Assembly (NCBI GenBank): GCA_028696495.1
Contig: JAQVGY010000004.1
Location: forward strand, 1 to 42,331
DNA length: 42,331 nt
Direction of reading: 5' to 3'
DNA from: Atribacterota bacterium
GTDB taxonomy: Bacteria; Atribacterota; Phoenicimicrobiia; Phoenicimicrobiales; Stramentimicrobiaceae
The stretch's first letter is position 1; each line of letters starts with the position of its first letter. The notes under the pieces were generated by a model that worked only from the letters and a program-made list of their open reading frames with translations, was not told the origin of the DNA and did no database searches. Made by a program: the position numbers and the translations under genes. Shown here one piece after another: positions 10,804-21,228 of the stretch.

Positions 10804-11076
10804 CTAATCCTCCAGACCTTTTTGATTGACACTATGCTCAACAGCTATCTCGTTTTTTTTAACATTAATAGCAAAGTCCGGGCATCTTAACTCACATAAG
10901 TTACAGTGTATGCAATCATCAATATTTTTTGCCTCAGGAAACCCCTTTTCATTGCTAACTAAAACTTTTTTAGGGCAAAAATGAATACATATCCCACATG
11001 ATTTACACCAATTCTCATTAACAGTTATTGTGGTCTTTTCGTTCTTATAAACCTTTATATTATTTTTTTTATCCAT
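10804..11076 (-). CDS. korD: 2-oxoacid:ferredoxin oxidoreductase delta subunit, 2[4Fe-4S] ferredoxin
   Basis: CKSCGICIHFCPKKVL and CIHCNLCELRCPDFAI clusters. Confidence 0.92.
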   Translation of the reverse strand: MDKKNNIKVYKNEKTTITVNENWCKSCGICIHFCPKKVLVSNEKGFPEAKNIDDCIHCNLCELRCPDFAINVKKNEIAVEHSVNQKGLED

Positions 11077-11082
11077 TTGCTG

Positions 11083-12069
11083 TTATGTCACCTCTTTCTT
11101 TTTTATATCAAATATATTTTTCTTCAAAGTATCAACAGAGCCTTTATCAGGAATATAAATAAATTCAATAAGTGGAATGTTTTTAGATATTAATTCCTGG
11201 ATTTCTTTCTTTCTACCAGGGGAGACTATCAGTATATCGCTATTATTAAGTAATTCTTTTAGTTCAACTTTATTGTGAGTGGTTGTATATATTATTTTCT
11301 TATACTTTATACCAACATTATTAATAGATTTTACAACCCTTTCAGCAAATTTGCTGGTTAAACATACTAAACCAATATTCATATCCGGTGATGTGCTACG
11401 AGCAATTTGAACCATTGTTTCGATTTGTGGGTCTAATGCTATGGGGATAATTTTTTTATTTTCACCCATTAAACAACGCTGCATTTCCTTGAGGTGGAAA
11501 AAAGTTGTTACTATTAAATCTACAGTTCTTATTTTTTCTAAAAATTGTTCTTTCTGGTGATACATCTCATCAATTAAGATAGGAGTAATATGTATACCGG
11601 TACCCAATTCTAATTTTTGAGAAAAGTAAAGCAACTGCTCTTGATTACATTCCACAAAGGCAATATGTACATTACTAAAAAGATTCTTCTTCTTATTAAG
11701 GCGATGGTTGACCAGGCGCATAAAATCTTCCAGTTGAATATTCAATTCCAAAGCCTTCTGTATAGCTGAATCAATATTTCTAATCACCGGTAATTTATTG
11801 ATAGTATTAAATAAATTATTTTCCTGTTCTGTATCAGCAATGATAAAAGTTCCCTTACCGGAAATGGAAGAAATTATTTTCTCCTGAACAAGTTCTTTAT
11901 AAGCCATACTAACTGTATTACGGCTAACTTTAAGTTTAAGGGATAAATCTCTTTCGGTGGGTAGTTGTGTGTCTTTTTTTAATTGGCCACTTTGTATCTG
12001 TTCTTTCAATTGTTCTTTAATTTGAAGATAAAGAGGTATTCTAATATTTCTGTTAACTTCAATTTCCAT
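11083..12069 (-). CDS. GntR family transcriptional regulator
   Basis: N-terminal wHTH: IPLYLQIKEQLKEQIQSGQLKKDTQLPTERDLSLKLKVSRNTVSMAYKELVQEKII; C-terminal effector-like domain, no aminotransferase domain. Confidence 0.9.
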   Translation of the reverse strand: MEIEVNRNIRIPLYLQIKEQLKEQIQSGQLKKDTQLPTERDLSLKLKVSRNTVSMAYKELVQEKIISSISGKGTFIIADTEQENNLFNTINKLPVIRNIDSAIQKALELNIQLEDFMRLVNHRLNKKKNLFSNVHIAFVECNQEQLLYFSQKLELGTGIHITPILIDEMYHQKEQFLEKIRTVDLIVTTFFHLKEMQRCLMGENKKIIPIALDPQIETMVQIARSTSPDMNIGLVCLTSKFAERVVKSINNVGIKYKKIIYTTTHNKVELKELLNNSDILIVSPGRKKEIQELISKNIPLIEFIYIPDKGSVDTLKKNIFDIKKKEVT

Positions 12070-12093
12070 AGATTTAATGACCTTGAAGAAAAT

Positions 12094-12117
12094 TGGACTA
12101 ATTGACTAATGGATTAA
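12094..12117 (-). repeat. Three tandem octamers, candidate operator
   Basis: Minus strand TTAATCCA-TTAGTCAA-TTAGTCCA immediately downstream of predicted promoter. Confidence 0.5.
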
Positions 12118-12125
12118 CCATTTAT

Positions 12126-12155
12126 AGAATACCATATATTATTTTATTTTGTCAA
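12126..12155 (-). promoter_or_regulatory. Predicted sigma70-type promoter for gntR-korDABC-ackA-nfnAB-gdhA block
   Basis: TTGACA - 18 nt - TATTCT on minus strand, about 57 nt upstream of the gntR ATG. Confidence 0.5.
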
Positions 12156-12354
12156 TTTATATTCTTTAAAAATCATGCTTCTTTTGGTTTGAAAATTAAC
12201 TGTAATATTAGAATAAAACTAAAAACCCTGCTCCCATAATATTGAAATACTTTTCTTTTTTTATCAGACTACCTCTTCTTTTAAGTATTAGATAAATACT
12301 GCCTTGAAGGAAGAAGGACTTTAAAATAACCTACATATTATTTATCATAATTAA

Positions 12355-14193
12355 TTAATAGTAATACCAGATAGAGCCGTATTCTTCAACATCTTCGCCC
12401 CGTTGTTTTAATTCTTGTAAATATTCATAAATAGGGATATCCTGGTAAAGATAGGGCTCCACCGGGGCAATTCCTTTCTCCCAGGGATGCCAGAGATAAA
12501 CTCTTTCCCCTTGCGAGGTTAGGGCAATTAGCTCCCTATCCTGCCATGCTCTTATATAATTTTTCCCAAGGCGAGGAACATTAAAGACCGGCTCATCGGT
12601 TCGGAAGATTCCTGGTAAGAGGCGGGCCTCCTCTTTGCGTTCCTGCCAGAGACGTGCTACAGGAACCAGATAGTCTTTATGTTCTATCTTTCCTTTAGGA
12701 TAGAAAGTGTAGTACGGGTCGACACCGGCTTTCTTCATTGCTATACGTGCGGAGGCATTCTGGAAACGGCGGCTTGTCTCTAAGGTGTAGACCAACTGAT
12801 TGTAAAAATAAATACCCTTATTCCTTATCTTTCTTACTGATTCAACTAAATCTGGTGTTACCTCAGCCGCACTTTCAATATGTGTCACTATGGCTACATT
12901 ACGCTTACCAGGCTCTACATATTTTGACAGCAATTCAGCTAAACTATGTGTAACTCGATATGGGAGAGTAACAAAAATTCGACTGCCCCAACGAATATTT
13001 ATGACATGTTTAAAAGAACACAACTTATCCATTATGTATTTGATAAGTTCGTCATCTAAAGCCAATGGATCTCCACCGGTAACCAGTACATCGCACATAG
13101 CAGGATGCTCAGAAAACCAGGAGATAGCCTGATCAATCTTATCTTTGGTGGGCATTCCCTCTGGCAGCATAGGTCCGGTAATCTCCCAGTTGCGCTGACA
13201 GTAGACACAGATTTGAGGACAGGTATCATACGGTTTTAATATGGATATCATTGGATAGCGACGGGTGATAAGTTCTTCTGGAGAGGTGTCATTCTCACCC
13301 ATGAAGTCAAAATAATAATTCCTATCCTGACGATGTTTTTCCATCAACTCAACATAATAGATAGATGGAATTACCTGTGAGCGTATTTGATAATCATATT
13401 TTCTATCACTGCGAGAAAAATCGAAGAGTGACAGATAATACGGGGTAATACCAAAAGGAATGCATTTCTCTAAAGATAAGTCGATAGCCCTGACATCATC
13501 ATCAGCTAAAGGTACCAGATGTTTTAGTTTCTCCAGTCCTTCTTTATCTTTAAAAATATGTTTTATATGCCATTGATAATCATACCAATCCTCTTCACTT
13601 GCTGAAAAGAAATCTCTGATTTTAAGTATATTCTGTTTTCGTTCCTCAATTAATTTATCATCTAAACCTGAGGGATAACGGGAAATATATTCATTCACTT
13701 TATTGTAGAGATGGTCAAGATATCTTGAACGTTCTTTTCCGGCTTTTCTTCCCTTAATCTTCTGAAAATCAATCATCTTAATCCCTTCTTTTTCCAGAAC
13801 AGGACCGAGCCAGCCACGTGCTATATTTGATTTTCCGGACATAGCTAAAAAGAGATGGCGACACTCTTCCAAAAAGGCCTCAGTCGGTTGCTTATTCACT
13901 TCAATTTCATTGTGTGTAAGTTCCCACAAAAACTGAAGAGTGCTAAATCCTGCAATCTTTTCATTACGTTTAGAAATAAGATTGGTGAATACCTTAATTG
14001 CCTCTAAGGTAATACCGAAATCTAAACTATGAATTGTCTTTGAGCCTTCCCGATAATCCCACTCTAGCTCTTTACAAAAATTGAATAGTTCTCCCCTGGC
14101 TTCTTCAATATTTTCACTGGTAGTTAATATTCTGTATATCTCTGGTAAAATAGATAAAATTTGTGATAGTCTATTATTATTTTTAGTATTCAT
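12355..14193 (-). CDS. KamA family radical SAM protein (lysine/glutamate 2,3-aminomutase-like) with long N-terminal region
   Basis: CPQICVYCQRNWEITG (CxxxCxxC); DVLVTGGDPLALDDELIKYIMDKL; GSRIFVTLPYRVT. Confidence 0.88.
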   Translation of the reverse strand: MNTKNNNRLSQILSILPEIYRILTTSENIEEARGELFNFCKELEWDYREGSKTIHSLDFGITLEAIKVFTNLISKRNEKIAGFSTLQFLWELTHNEIEVNKQPTEAFLEECRHLFLAMSGKSNIARGWLGPVLEKEGIKMIDFQKIKGRKAGKERSRYLDHLYNKVNEYISRYPSGLDDKLIEERKQNILKIRDFFSASEEDWYDYQWHIKHIFKDKEGLEKLKHLVPLADDDVRAIDLSLEKCIPFGITPYYLSLFDFSRSDRKYDYQIRSQVIPSIYYVELMEKHRQDRNYYFDFMGENDTSPEELITRRYPMISILKPYDTCPQICVYCQRNWEITGPMLPEGMPTKDKIDQAISWFSEHPAMCDVLVTGGDPLALDDELIKYIMDKLCSFKHVINIRWGSRIFVTLPYRVTHSLAELLSKYVEPGKRNVAIVTHIESAAEVTPDLVESVRKIRNKGIYFYNQLVYTLETSRRFQNASARIAMKKAGVDPYYTFYPKGKIEHKDYLVPVARLWQERKEEARLLPGIFRTDEPVFNVPRLGKNYIRAWQDRELIALTSQGERVYLWHPWEKGIAPVEPYLYQDIPIYEYLQELKQRGEDVEEYGSIWYYY

Positions 14194-14263
14194 AGTGGGT
14201 GATATCCTTTATTTTTAAAATACCTTCACAGTCAATACAATTATTAAAATTATTCACGAACAT
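14183..14263 (-). CDS. Small upstream ORF / candidate leader peptide MFVNNFNNCIDCEGILKIKDITHYEY, overlapping kamA start by 11 nt
   Basis: ATG at 14263 preceded by GGAGGG with 8-nt spacing; stop at 14183 inside the kamA 5' end. Confidence 0.45.
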   Translation of the reverse strand: MFVNNFNNCIDCEGILKIKDITHYEY

Positions 14264-14780
14264 TGCCAATTCCCTCCTATTCTAAATTTTCAAAAAGTTG
14301 TCTACCATCTAATAGGTGAGTATTACCCTAAGCTCGTATCTGAATCAAACAAAAACATGTTTTTTGCATATTGTTGATAATAATGTTTTTCTTGAAAGGT
14401 ATCAAATGGGACCCAACAAAATAATGTATTTATAAAAATAATAATTTCTAACTGAGTGATATAAATTACCTTATTTTGAAGCATTTTTTGTGGTTCGGGA
14501 TATTGTTTGTATCCCTAAAAGAAATAATCCGGTCATGGTTTTTCGATTACTTTAATCTTTTACCATTCCCTACAGTAGCTAAAGATGTGGTTTTCTTATA
14601 GTCTTTGGTAAAAACAGGCAATTTACTCTAAATTTTTATTTGTCTTTGAAAAACTTTTACAATATTTATTCATATAAAATTTTAAGTCATAATTTAAATC
14701 AAATTTCCTTTACTTGATAGAAAATTATTACTCCATAATGAAAGTAATTCATATTTCCCTATTAATTCTATTATTAAAGC

Positions 14781-14789
14781 ATTATAGCA
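14781..14789 (-). promoter_or_regulatory. Candidate extended -10 element (TGCTATAAT) for kamA
   Basis: Matches TGnTATAAT; no good -35; would imply a ~500-nt 5' UTR. Confidence 0.3.
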
Positions 14790-14937
14790 TAATATTCAAA
14801 CAGATACATTTGTGCCTCTATTAGCTATTTGTCGACAAATTAATATCATTTAAAAAGTATTATTATTATATTACAGCTTTTCATTTGAAATAAAAATTTA
14901 TAAATTTGTTATTATTAATTATTATTTTAGGAACGGC

Positions 14938-15564
14938 CTATAGCCTTTCCAATACGATTTCTAAAACTTTCTCCTTCTCGCCTTTTACCATATTGTTAAG
15001 GTTTTCTATTTCCTGTGATAATTCCTTTTTGGTATTTTCATCTTTAATCATATTCAAATTTATTTTTACATTTATAATGGCACTATGAAATGCAGCCTCT
15101 GACAGTAATACCCCTACTCCCACATCACTTATGGCATTTTTAGTTCCTTTATCTGCAATTTCTAAACATATATCTATTACTTCTTTACTTTTTCGTGCAA
15201 CTTCTAATGGAACTCTTGCTGCTTCTATTAAGGCACTCTGCATCTTCTTATTTCTGTTTTTTTTCTCCTCTTCATTGGTCCTGGGTAATTTCATAATTGC
15301 CATAAATTGATTAAAAACTTCTACATCTTTCTCCATAAGTTCTTGTAACGTTGCTCTTAAACTCTCGCTCTTCTTGAGTAAATCTTTAATATCATCTTCC
15401 ACTTCTTTATACTGCTCTTTTCCCACTGTAAGATTGCCCACCATTGAGAGCAAAGCAGCACCCATGGCACCGGTCAATGCAGCCACACTTCCTCCCCCAG
15501 GTGTGGCAGCCTTTGAAGAAAGCATTTCCATAAAATTCTTAATTTTCATATCTTTCAGCATCAA
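14938..15564 (-). CDS. Cyclodeaminase/cyclohydrolase family protein (FTCD C-terminal-like, methenyl-THF cyclohydrolase)
   Basis: MEMLSSKAATPGGGSVAALTGAMGAALLSMVGNLTVGK. Confidence 0.9.
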   Translation of the reverse strand: MMLKDMKIKNFMEMLSSKAATPGGGSVAALTGAMGAALLSMVGNLTVGKEQYKEVEDDIKDLLKKSESLRATLQELMEKDVEVFNQFMAIMKLPRTNEEEKKNRNKKMQSALIEAARVPLEVARKSKEVIDICLEIADKGTKNAISDVGVGVLLSEAAFHSAIINVKINLNMIKDENTKKELSQEIENLNNMVKGEKEKVLEIVLERL

Positions 15565-15600
15565 AATTGTCCTCCTTTTCTTAGTATCATAAATGGTAGA

Positions 15601-16723
15601 TTAATTCTTCTTACTTTTTTGTAATGTTCGTAGATAGGCATCAATGAATATTTGTATTTCTCCATCCATGATTTGTTGTATATTACTGCTTTCTACGTCA
15701 GTTCTATGGTCTTTGACCATTTGATAGGGTTGAAAAACATAGGAACGGATTTGATTTCCCCAGGCAATATCCTTCTTATCTCCACTTATCCTTTCCAGGT
15801 CTTCCTCCTTTTTTCTCTGATAATACTCAAACAATCTGGCTTTCAATATCCTCATAGCTGTCAATCTATTACTGTACTGAGAACGCTCATTCTGACATTG
15901 TACTACAATTTTGGTAGGCAAATGTGTTATACGTACTGCCGAATCAGTGGTATTGACATGTTGTCCCCCTGCCCCGGTAGCTCGATAGGTATCTATTCTT
16001 AAATCTGATTCTGCAATATCTATCTGGATATGTTCTTCGATTTCCGGTATTATATCAACCGAGGCGAAAGAGGTGTGCCTCCTCTTATTGGCATCAAATG
16101 GCGAGATACGTACTAAACGATGTATGCCCTTCTCTGATTTTAATAGACCGTAGGCATTTCTGCCACTAACCGTAAATGTAACACTTTTTATTCCGGCTTC
16201 GTCGCCTGGCATAAAATCAACTATTTGTGATTTAAAATTATTTTTTTCTGTCCACCTGAGATACATTCTAAGAAGCATCTCAGCCCAGTCCTGTGACTCT
16301 ACACCACCGGCACCGGAATGTATGGATACAATTGCATTGTTCTTATCATATTCCCCTGAAAAGAGCTGATTTCTCTCATAGATATCAGTTTCGTCTTCTA
16401 ATGCTACTGTTTTAACAGCGAGCTCCTGCCAGGTCTCATCATTATTTTCCTGTCTGTTTAACTCATAGAGAATATCCAATTCTTCCATCTGTTCTTTTAT
16501 CTTCTGATATTCTTCCAATGAATTCTTTAACTCTTTCAGTTCTTTTGTTATCAGGTTGGCTTGTGTCTGATCCTGCCAGAAAGAACTGGAGTTCATCTTT
16601 TCTGAGATTTCTTTTATTCGGTCTTCTTTGTTATTGACTTCAAAGATGTTCTCCCAATTCTTCTATTTTATGTCTCAGGTGACTAATTCTTGATTTTAAT
16701 TCATTTTTATCAATATCTATCAT
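15601..16723 (-). CDS. prfB: Peptide chain release factor 2, expressed via +1 programmed frameshift
   Basis: RF2 body with GAGGQHVNTTDSAVRITHLPT. Upstream frame from ATG 16723: MIDIDKNELKSRISHLRHKIEELGEHL then in-frame TGA at 16642-16640; +1 shift continues EVNNKEDRIKEISEKMNSSSFWQDQ. Confidence 0.93.
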
Positions 16724-16813
16724 TAAATTTGCACTCCTGCTAATTTCTAATCTTTACTCTGGATATAAGTTCATCTATAAGAATATATTATTATCTTTAA
16801 TATTTGTAGCACA

Positions 16814-19342
16814 CTATTTACCGCAACAATACTTATACTTTAATCCACTGCCACAGGGACAGGGGTCATTTCTGCCAACTTTTTTATTGGAAGAAAGGAC
16901 TTTTGGTTTTACTTTACCCTGCTCGTTCTTTCTGTCTTTAACTGATAGTCTTGCTGATTCCTCTGTTTCCTGTTCTCTTTTCATTGTCTGAGGTTTTTGT
17001 TGAATCTTCACTCTATAGATAAACTTAATTCCATCTTCTTTAATATTTTCAATCATATTTTGAAACATGTTGTGTGCTTCAAAGTGATACTCTGTTAAGG
17101 GGTCTTTTTGTCCATATGCCCTCAAACCAATCCCCTGTTTTAAATCATCCAACCTCTTTAAATGGTCCTTCCATTCCCGGTCTACTATTCTCAACAGAAT
17201 CATCTTTTCAATCTGTCTCATCAAGGGAGGACTCAATTCTTTTTCTTTTATCTGATAACCTTCTCTGGCTTTTTTTAATAAATCCTCCTGCAGAGCTTCA
17301 ATAGTCAGTGTTGTAACATCTTTGTTAAAACTTATCTCCAATCCAAAAGTTTCATAAAAATGTTCTTTTAATGCATTTAAATTCCATTCTTCAGGATAAG
17401 CATCTTTGCTGGTGTATCGCTGCAGCATATTGGCCACAGTATCTTCAACCATATTCAAGATAATATCCTTAATATCATTACTCAATAAGACTGTCTTTCT
17501 CTGCTCATAGACAATCTTTCTTTGAAACTCCATTTCATTATCAAACTCTAATAACTGTTTTCTTATTTCAAAATGCCTTCCCTCAACCCTTTTTTGTGCT
17601 CCTTCTATAGAACGAGTAATAAAAGTATGTTCAATTGGTGTCCCCTCTTCTACTCCTAATTTCTCCATAAAACCGGCTATGCGCTCTGAGCCGAATAGGC
17701 GTAAAAGATCATCCTCCAGCGATAAAAAGAAGCGGGAAGAACCGGGGTCTCCCTGTCTACCGGATCTCCCTCTTAATTGATTATCAATTCTCCTGCTCTC
17801 ATGCCGCTCTGTACCAATAACATGCAATCCTCCCATTTCTGCTACACCGGTACCCAGGACAATGTCAGTACCTCTTCCAGCCATATTGGTAGAGATAGTT
17901 ACTTTTCCTCTTTGACCGGCTTCAGCAACAATTTCTGCTTCTTTTTCATGATTTTTGGCATTTAAGACATTGTGTTCTATATGTTCCTTGTTTAACAATT
18001 TACTGAGTTTTTCTGATTTCTCAATCGATACTGTTCCTACCAATATAGGTCTTTCCTGTTTATGTAATTCTTTAATCTCTTCCACAGCTGCTGCAAATTT
18101 TTCTTTTTCAGTCTTATAGATGACATCAGGGTAGCTGTTTCTAATCAGTTTTCTGTTGGGAGGTATTACTAATACCGGTAGATTGTATATTTCGATAAAC
18201 TCATTCTCCTCCGTTTTTGCAGTACCGGTCATTCCAGAGAGTTTACGATATAATCTGAAAAAATTTTGAAAGGTTATAGTGGCAAGGGTCTGACTTTCAC
18301 GGGCAATGGCAACATTTTCTTTGGCTTCAATAGCCTGATGCAAACCATCGCTGTACCTTCTGCCAAACATCAGGCGCCCGGTAAATTCATCTACAATGAT
18401 TACCTCTCCATCTTTTACCACATAATCTACATCTTTTTTAAACAACCTATGAGCCTTGAGAGCTTGAATAATATGGTGCTGTAAATGCATATTGTTCTGG
18501 GCATACAAGTTATCAACTCTCAGCAGCCTTTCCATCCGGGCTACTCCCTCTTCAGTTAAATAGGCAGTTTTTTCCTTTTCATTAATCTTATAATCACGTT
18601 CATCCTGTAATTGATAGATTAATTTATCTATTTGAAAATACTTACTGGTAGATTCCTCGGTAGGTCCGGATATAATTAATGGGGTTCTGGCTTCATCGAT
18701 TAAGATACTATCAACTTCATCGATTATGGCAAATTCATGTTCATGCTGTACAATTTCCTCAGGATTAATGACCATATTGTCTCTTAAATAATCAAAACCA
18801 AACTCATTATTTGTACCATAGACTACATCTGACTGATAAGCCTCTTTCCTCTGTTCGGTATTCATATCATGTTGAATCAATCCCACTTTAAGTCCCAAAA
18901 ATTCGTAAATAGGACCCATCCAAAAACGGTCTCTCTTAGCCAGATAATCATTAACCGTTACAATGTGGACACTCTTTCCTGAAAGGGCATTAAGATAGGC
19001 AGGCAGAGTAGCTACGAGAGTTTTTCCTTCCCCGGTAGCCATCTCTGCAATCTTTCCCTGGTGTAAGGCAATACCTCCAATCAGTTGAACTTCAAAATGA
19101 CGCATATTGATAGTTCTGAGAGCAGCTTCTCTGACAACTGCAAAAGCCTCTGGTAATACTTCCTCTAAAGACATGTCATCGGCAATCAGTTTCTTAAAAT
19201 AATCCGTTTTCTGCTTTAGTTCAATATCTCCCAAGTTTTTTATTTTTGAATCAAATTCATTAATTCTCTCAACCAATGGTTTTAATCTATTCAATTCCCT
19301 TGTATTAGGGTCACCAAATAATTTACTGGTAATGTTAAGCAT
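16814..19342 (-). CDS. secA: Protein translocase subunit SecA
   Basis: [27 protein letters not shown]-terminal SEC-C zinc motif [20 protein letters not shown]. Confidence 0.98.
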   Translation of the reverse strand: MLNITSKLFGDPNTRELNRLKPLVERINEFDSKIKNLGDIELKQKTDYFKKLIADDMSLEEVLPEAFAVVREAALRTINMRHFEVQLIGGIALHQGKIAEMATGEGKTLVATLPAYLNALSGKSVHIVTVNDYLAKRDRFWMGPIYEFLGLKVGLIQHDMNTEQRKEAYQSDVVYGTNNEFGFDYLRDNMVINPEEIVQHEHEFAIIDEVDSILIDEARTPLIISGPTEESTSKYFQIDKLIYQLQDERDYKINEKEKTAYLTEEGVARMERLLRVDNLYAQNNMHLQHHIIQALKAHRLFKKDVDYVVKDGEVIIVDEFTGRLMFGRRYSDGLHQAIEAKENVAIARESQTLATITFQNFFRLYRKLSGMTGTAKTEENEFIEIYNLPVLVIPPNRKLIRNSYPDVIYKTEKEKFAAAVEEIKELHKQERPILVGTVSIEKSEKLSKLLNKEHIEHNVLNAKNHEKEAEIVAEAGQRGKVTISTNMAGRGTDIVLGTGVAEMGGLHVIGTERHESRRIDNQLRGRSGRQGDPGSSRFFLSLEDDLLRLFGSERIAGFMEKLGVEEGTPIEHTFITRSIEGAQKRVEGRHFEIRKQLLEFDNEMEFQRKIVYEQRKTVLLSNDIKDIILNMVEDTVANMLQRYTSKDAYPEEWNLNALKEHFYETFGLEISFNKDVTTLTIEALQEDLLKKAREGYQIKEKELSPPLMRQIEKMILLRIVDREWKDHLKRLDDLKQGIGLRAYGQKDPLTEYHFEAHNMFQNMIENIKEDGIKFIYRVKIQQKPQTMKREQETEESARLSVKDRKNEQGKVKPKVLSSNKKVGRNDPCPCGSGLKYKYCCGK

Positions 19343-19362
19343 TGCGAGTATTTCCTCTCTTT

Positions 19363-19941
19363 TTATAGAAAAGCTTCATCTTCTTTTGGCAGTTCTTCTC
19401 CTGACATCATTATTTTCTGAATAAGGATAAATAAGCCCACTAAAATCATAATATCACCAACACTGATAATCGATGTATCAGGAAATGGTTTTGGTATTGA
19501 TATAACATCCCCTAAAAAAGCAAATAAAGTATTATCATTCATTAATGAATGAACTACTCTGGTTCCTGATTCTAATAAACCTGTGTTATTAATATTTATT
19601 ATAGCTCCCTGTTTCACTAACACCGGCATACTGCCTCCATTTAACGTGATGACAAAGCCATTGAGTATTAAACCAAGAATAATATACTTAAAACCAGGCA
19701 ATTTTATATTATGAATTGACACATAAATTAATAAAAAATAAGAAATAATTATAATATATGGGCTATAGGTCAAAATACCAGAAATTCCTATTAAATCAAA
19801 AGCCCATACTCCTAACCTCAATAAAAGAGCAGTAGCAAATATAAGCACACCCTCAATCGAAATAGTAAATAATTTTTCTAACTCACCGCCACGCAACAAT
19901 CCGATGATAATGCTTGTAATAATAATGATTACATATAACAT
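19363..19941 (-). CDS. DUF5317-like membrane protein
   Basis: ~190 aa, multiple hydrophobic segments; [24 protein letters not shown]; ...NGGSMPV... ; adjacent to HD-GYP gene. Confidence 0.6.
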   Translation of the reverse strand: MLYVIIIITSIIIGLLRGGELEKLFTISIEGVLIFATALLLRLGVWAFDLIGISGILTYSPYIIIISYFLLIYVSIHNIKLPGFKYIILGLILNGFVITLNGGSMPVLVKQGAIININNTGLLESGTRVVHSLMNDNTLFAFLGDVISIPKPFPDTSIISVGDIMILVGLFILIQKIMMSGEELPKEDEAFL

Positions 19942-21176
19942 TAAACCACCTTCTTCTCCTTTATCAAAGAAATAAATGTCCTTGCTATGGCAGGGTCAAA
20001 TTGTTTGCCCGATTCTCTTTCTATTTCCTCTAAAATATCATTTTCAGATAATTTTTTACGATAAGGACGATCCGAATTCATAGCATCATAGGCATCTACC
20101 ACAGCCAGTAATCGGGCTGTCCTTGGTATTTCCTCACCCTTCAGCCCGTGAGGATATCCTCCTCCTTCATAACGTTCATGATGGTGCAAGACAGTCTGAG
20201 AGCATTTTTGTAAAAACTCAATAGAACCGATAATACTCGCTCCAATAACAGGGTGCTCCTTTATTTTATCATATTCCTCATCAGTCAACCTATCCTTCTT
20301 CCCCAAGATGCGGTCTTCAATTCCAATTTTGCCAATATCATGAAGGATTGCGGCATATTCTAAGTATTCGATTTCAGTTTCGGCAAAATCTAATTTTCTA
20401 GCCAGTTGCACAGCCAGATGGGATACTCTTTCTGAATGGCCAAGTGTATAAGGGTCTTTGGCATCAATGGTGGCAGCCAAAGTACGAATAGTATCTAAGT
20501 ATATCTTTCTCATCCTGGTATATAACTCAAATGATTGCCTGGCTAATAGAAGGGGAAAGAAGAATAAAAGAATGCCTAAAATACCAATATGCACATAGAT
20601 AATAGCCATAATAAAGCCCATCGGTGCTTCGGCCAGGTAACTGGGAATAACCTCTTTAATATTGATTCGGTATACTTTTGATACACTCATTCCTGAATCT
20701 AACGAAATCACGGTGGCTACAAGAATTGAATTAACCAGACAATAAGTGAGGGCACATAAGGCAGCCGGTAGCAAGTAATTAATAATATTTTGGGTTCCTA
20801 CCACACCACCAGATGATATATACACTACACCGGCTAAACCGGAGGACAAAGAATATTGAGCAGCATTAAATAAAGTCTTATACCAATTGTCTCTCTTCTT
20901 TAATATTTCCCAGATAACACTTAAAATTTCTACAAGTATAGCCACTGCCGGGCCATAGACCAGAATAATTACAAAACTTATAGGAAAAGCAACTGTTATT
21001 TGACCACCTGCCGGTAAAAAAACAGATAAATATTCAGCCAACATAGCAATAACAGTAAAAAATAGAATGGGTAGCCATATCTCAGATAATATAGGCATGG
21101 TTGGAAGCAATAAAATTAGGAGAATAATTGCTGATATTAAAACTAATGTAATAAATATTTTTAATTTTTGTTTCAA
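19941..21176 (-). CDS. Membrane-anchored HD-GYP domain protein (putative c-di-GMP phosphodiesterase)
   Basis: Multi-TM N-terminus followed by LGHSERVSHLAVQLARKL...ILHDIGKIGIEDRIL...HHHERYEGGGYPHGLKGEEIP. Confidence 0.92.
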   Translation of the reverse strand: MKQKLKIFITLVLISAIILLILLLPTMPILSEIWLPILFFTVIAMLAEYLSVFLPAGGQITVAFPISFVIILVYGPAVAILVEILSVIWEILKKRDNWYKTLFNAAQYSLSSGLAGVVYISSGGVVGTQNIINYLLPAALCALTYCLVNSILVATVISLDSGMSVSKVYRINIKEVIPSYLAEAPMGFIMAIIYVHIGILGILLFFFPLLLARQSFELYTRMRKIYLDTIRTLAATIDAKDPYTLGHSERVSHLAVQLARKLDFAETEIEYLEYAAILHDIGKIGIEDRILGKKDRLTDEEYDKIKEHPVIGASIIGSIEFLQKCSQTVLHHHERYEGGGYPHGLKGEEIPRTARLLAVVDAYDAMNSDRPYRKKLSENDILEEIERESGKQFDPAIARTFISLIKEKKVV

Positions 21177-21228
21177 TTTTTGTTCTCCGTCTGTAATTAC
21201 ATAAATAGGTCGGTGACCCCTTAGTTAT

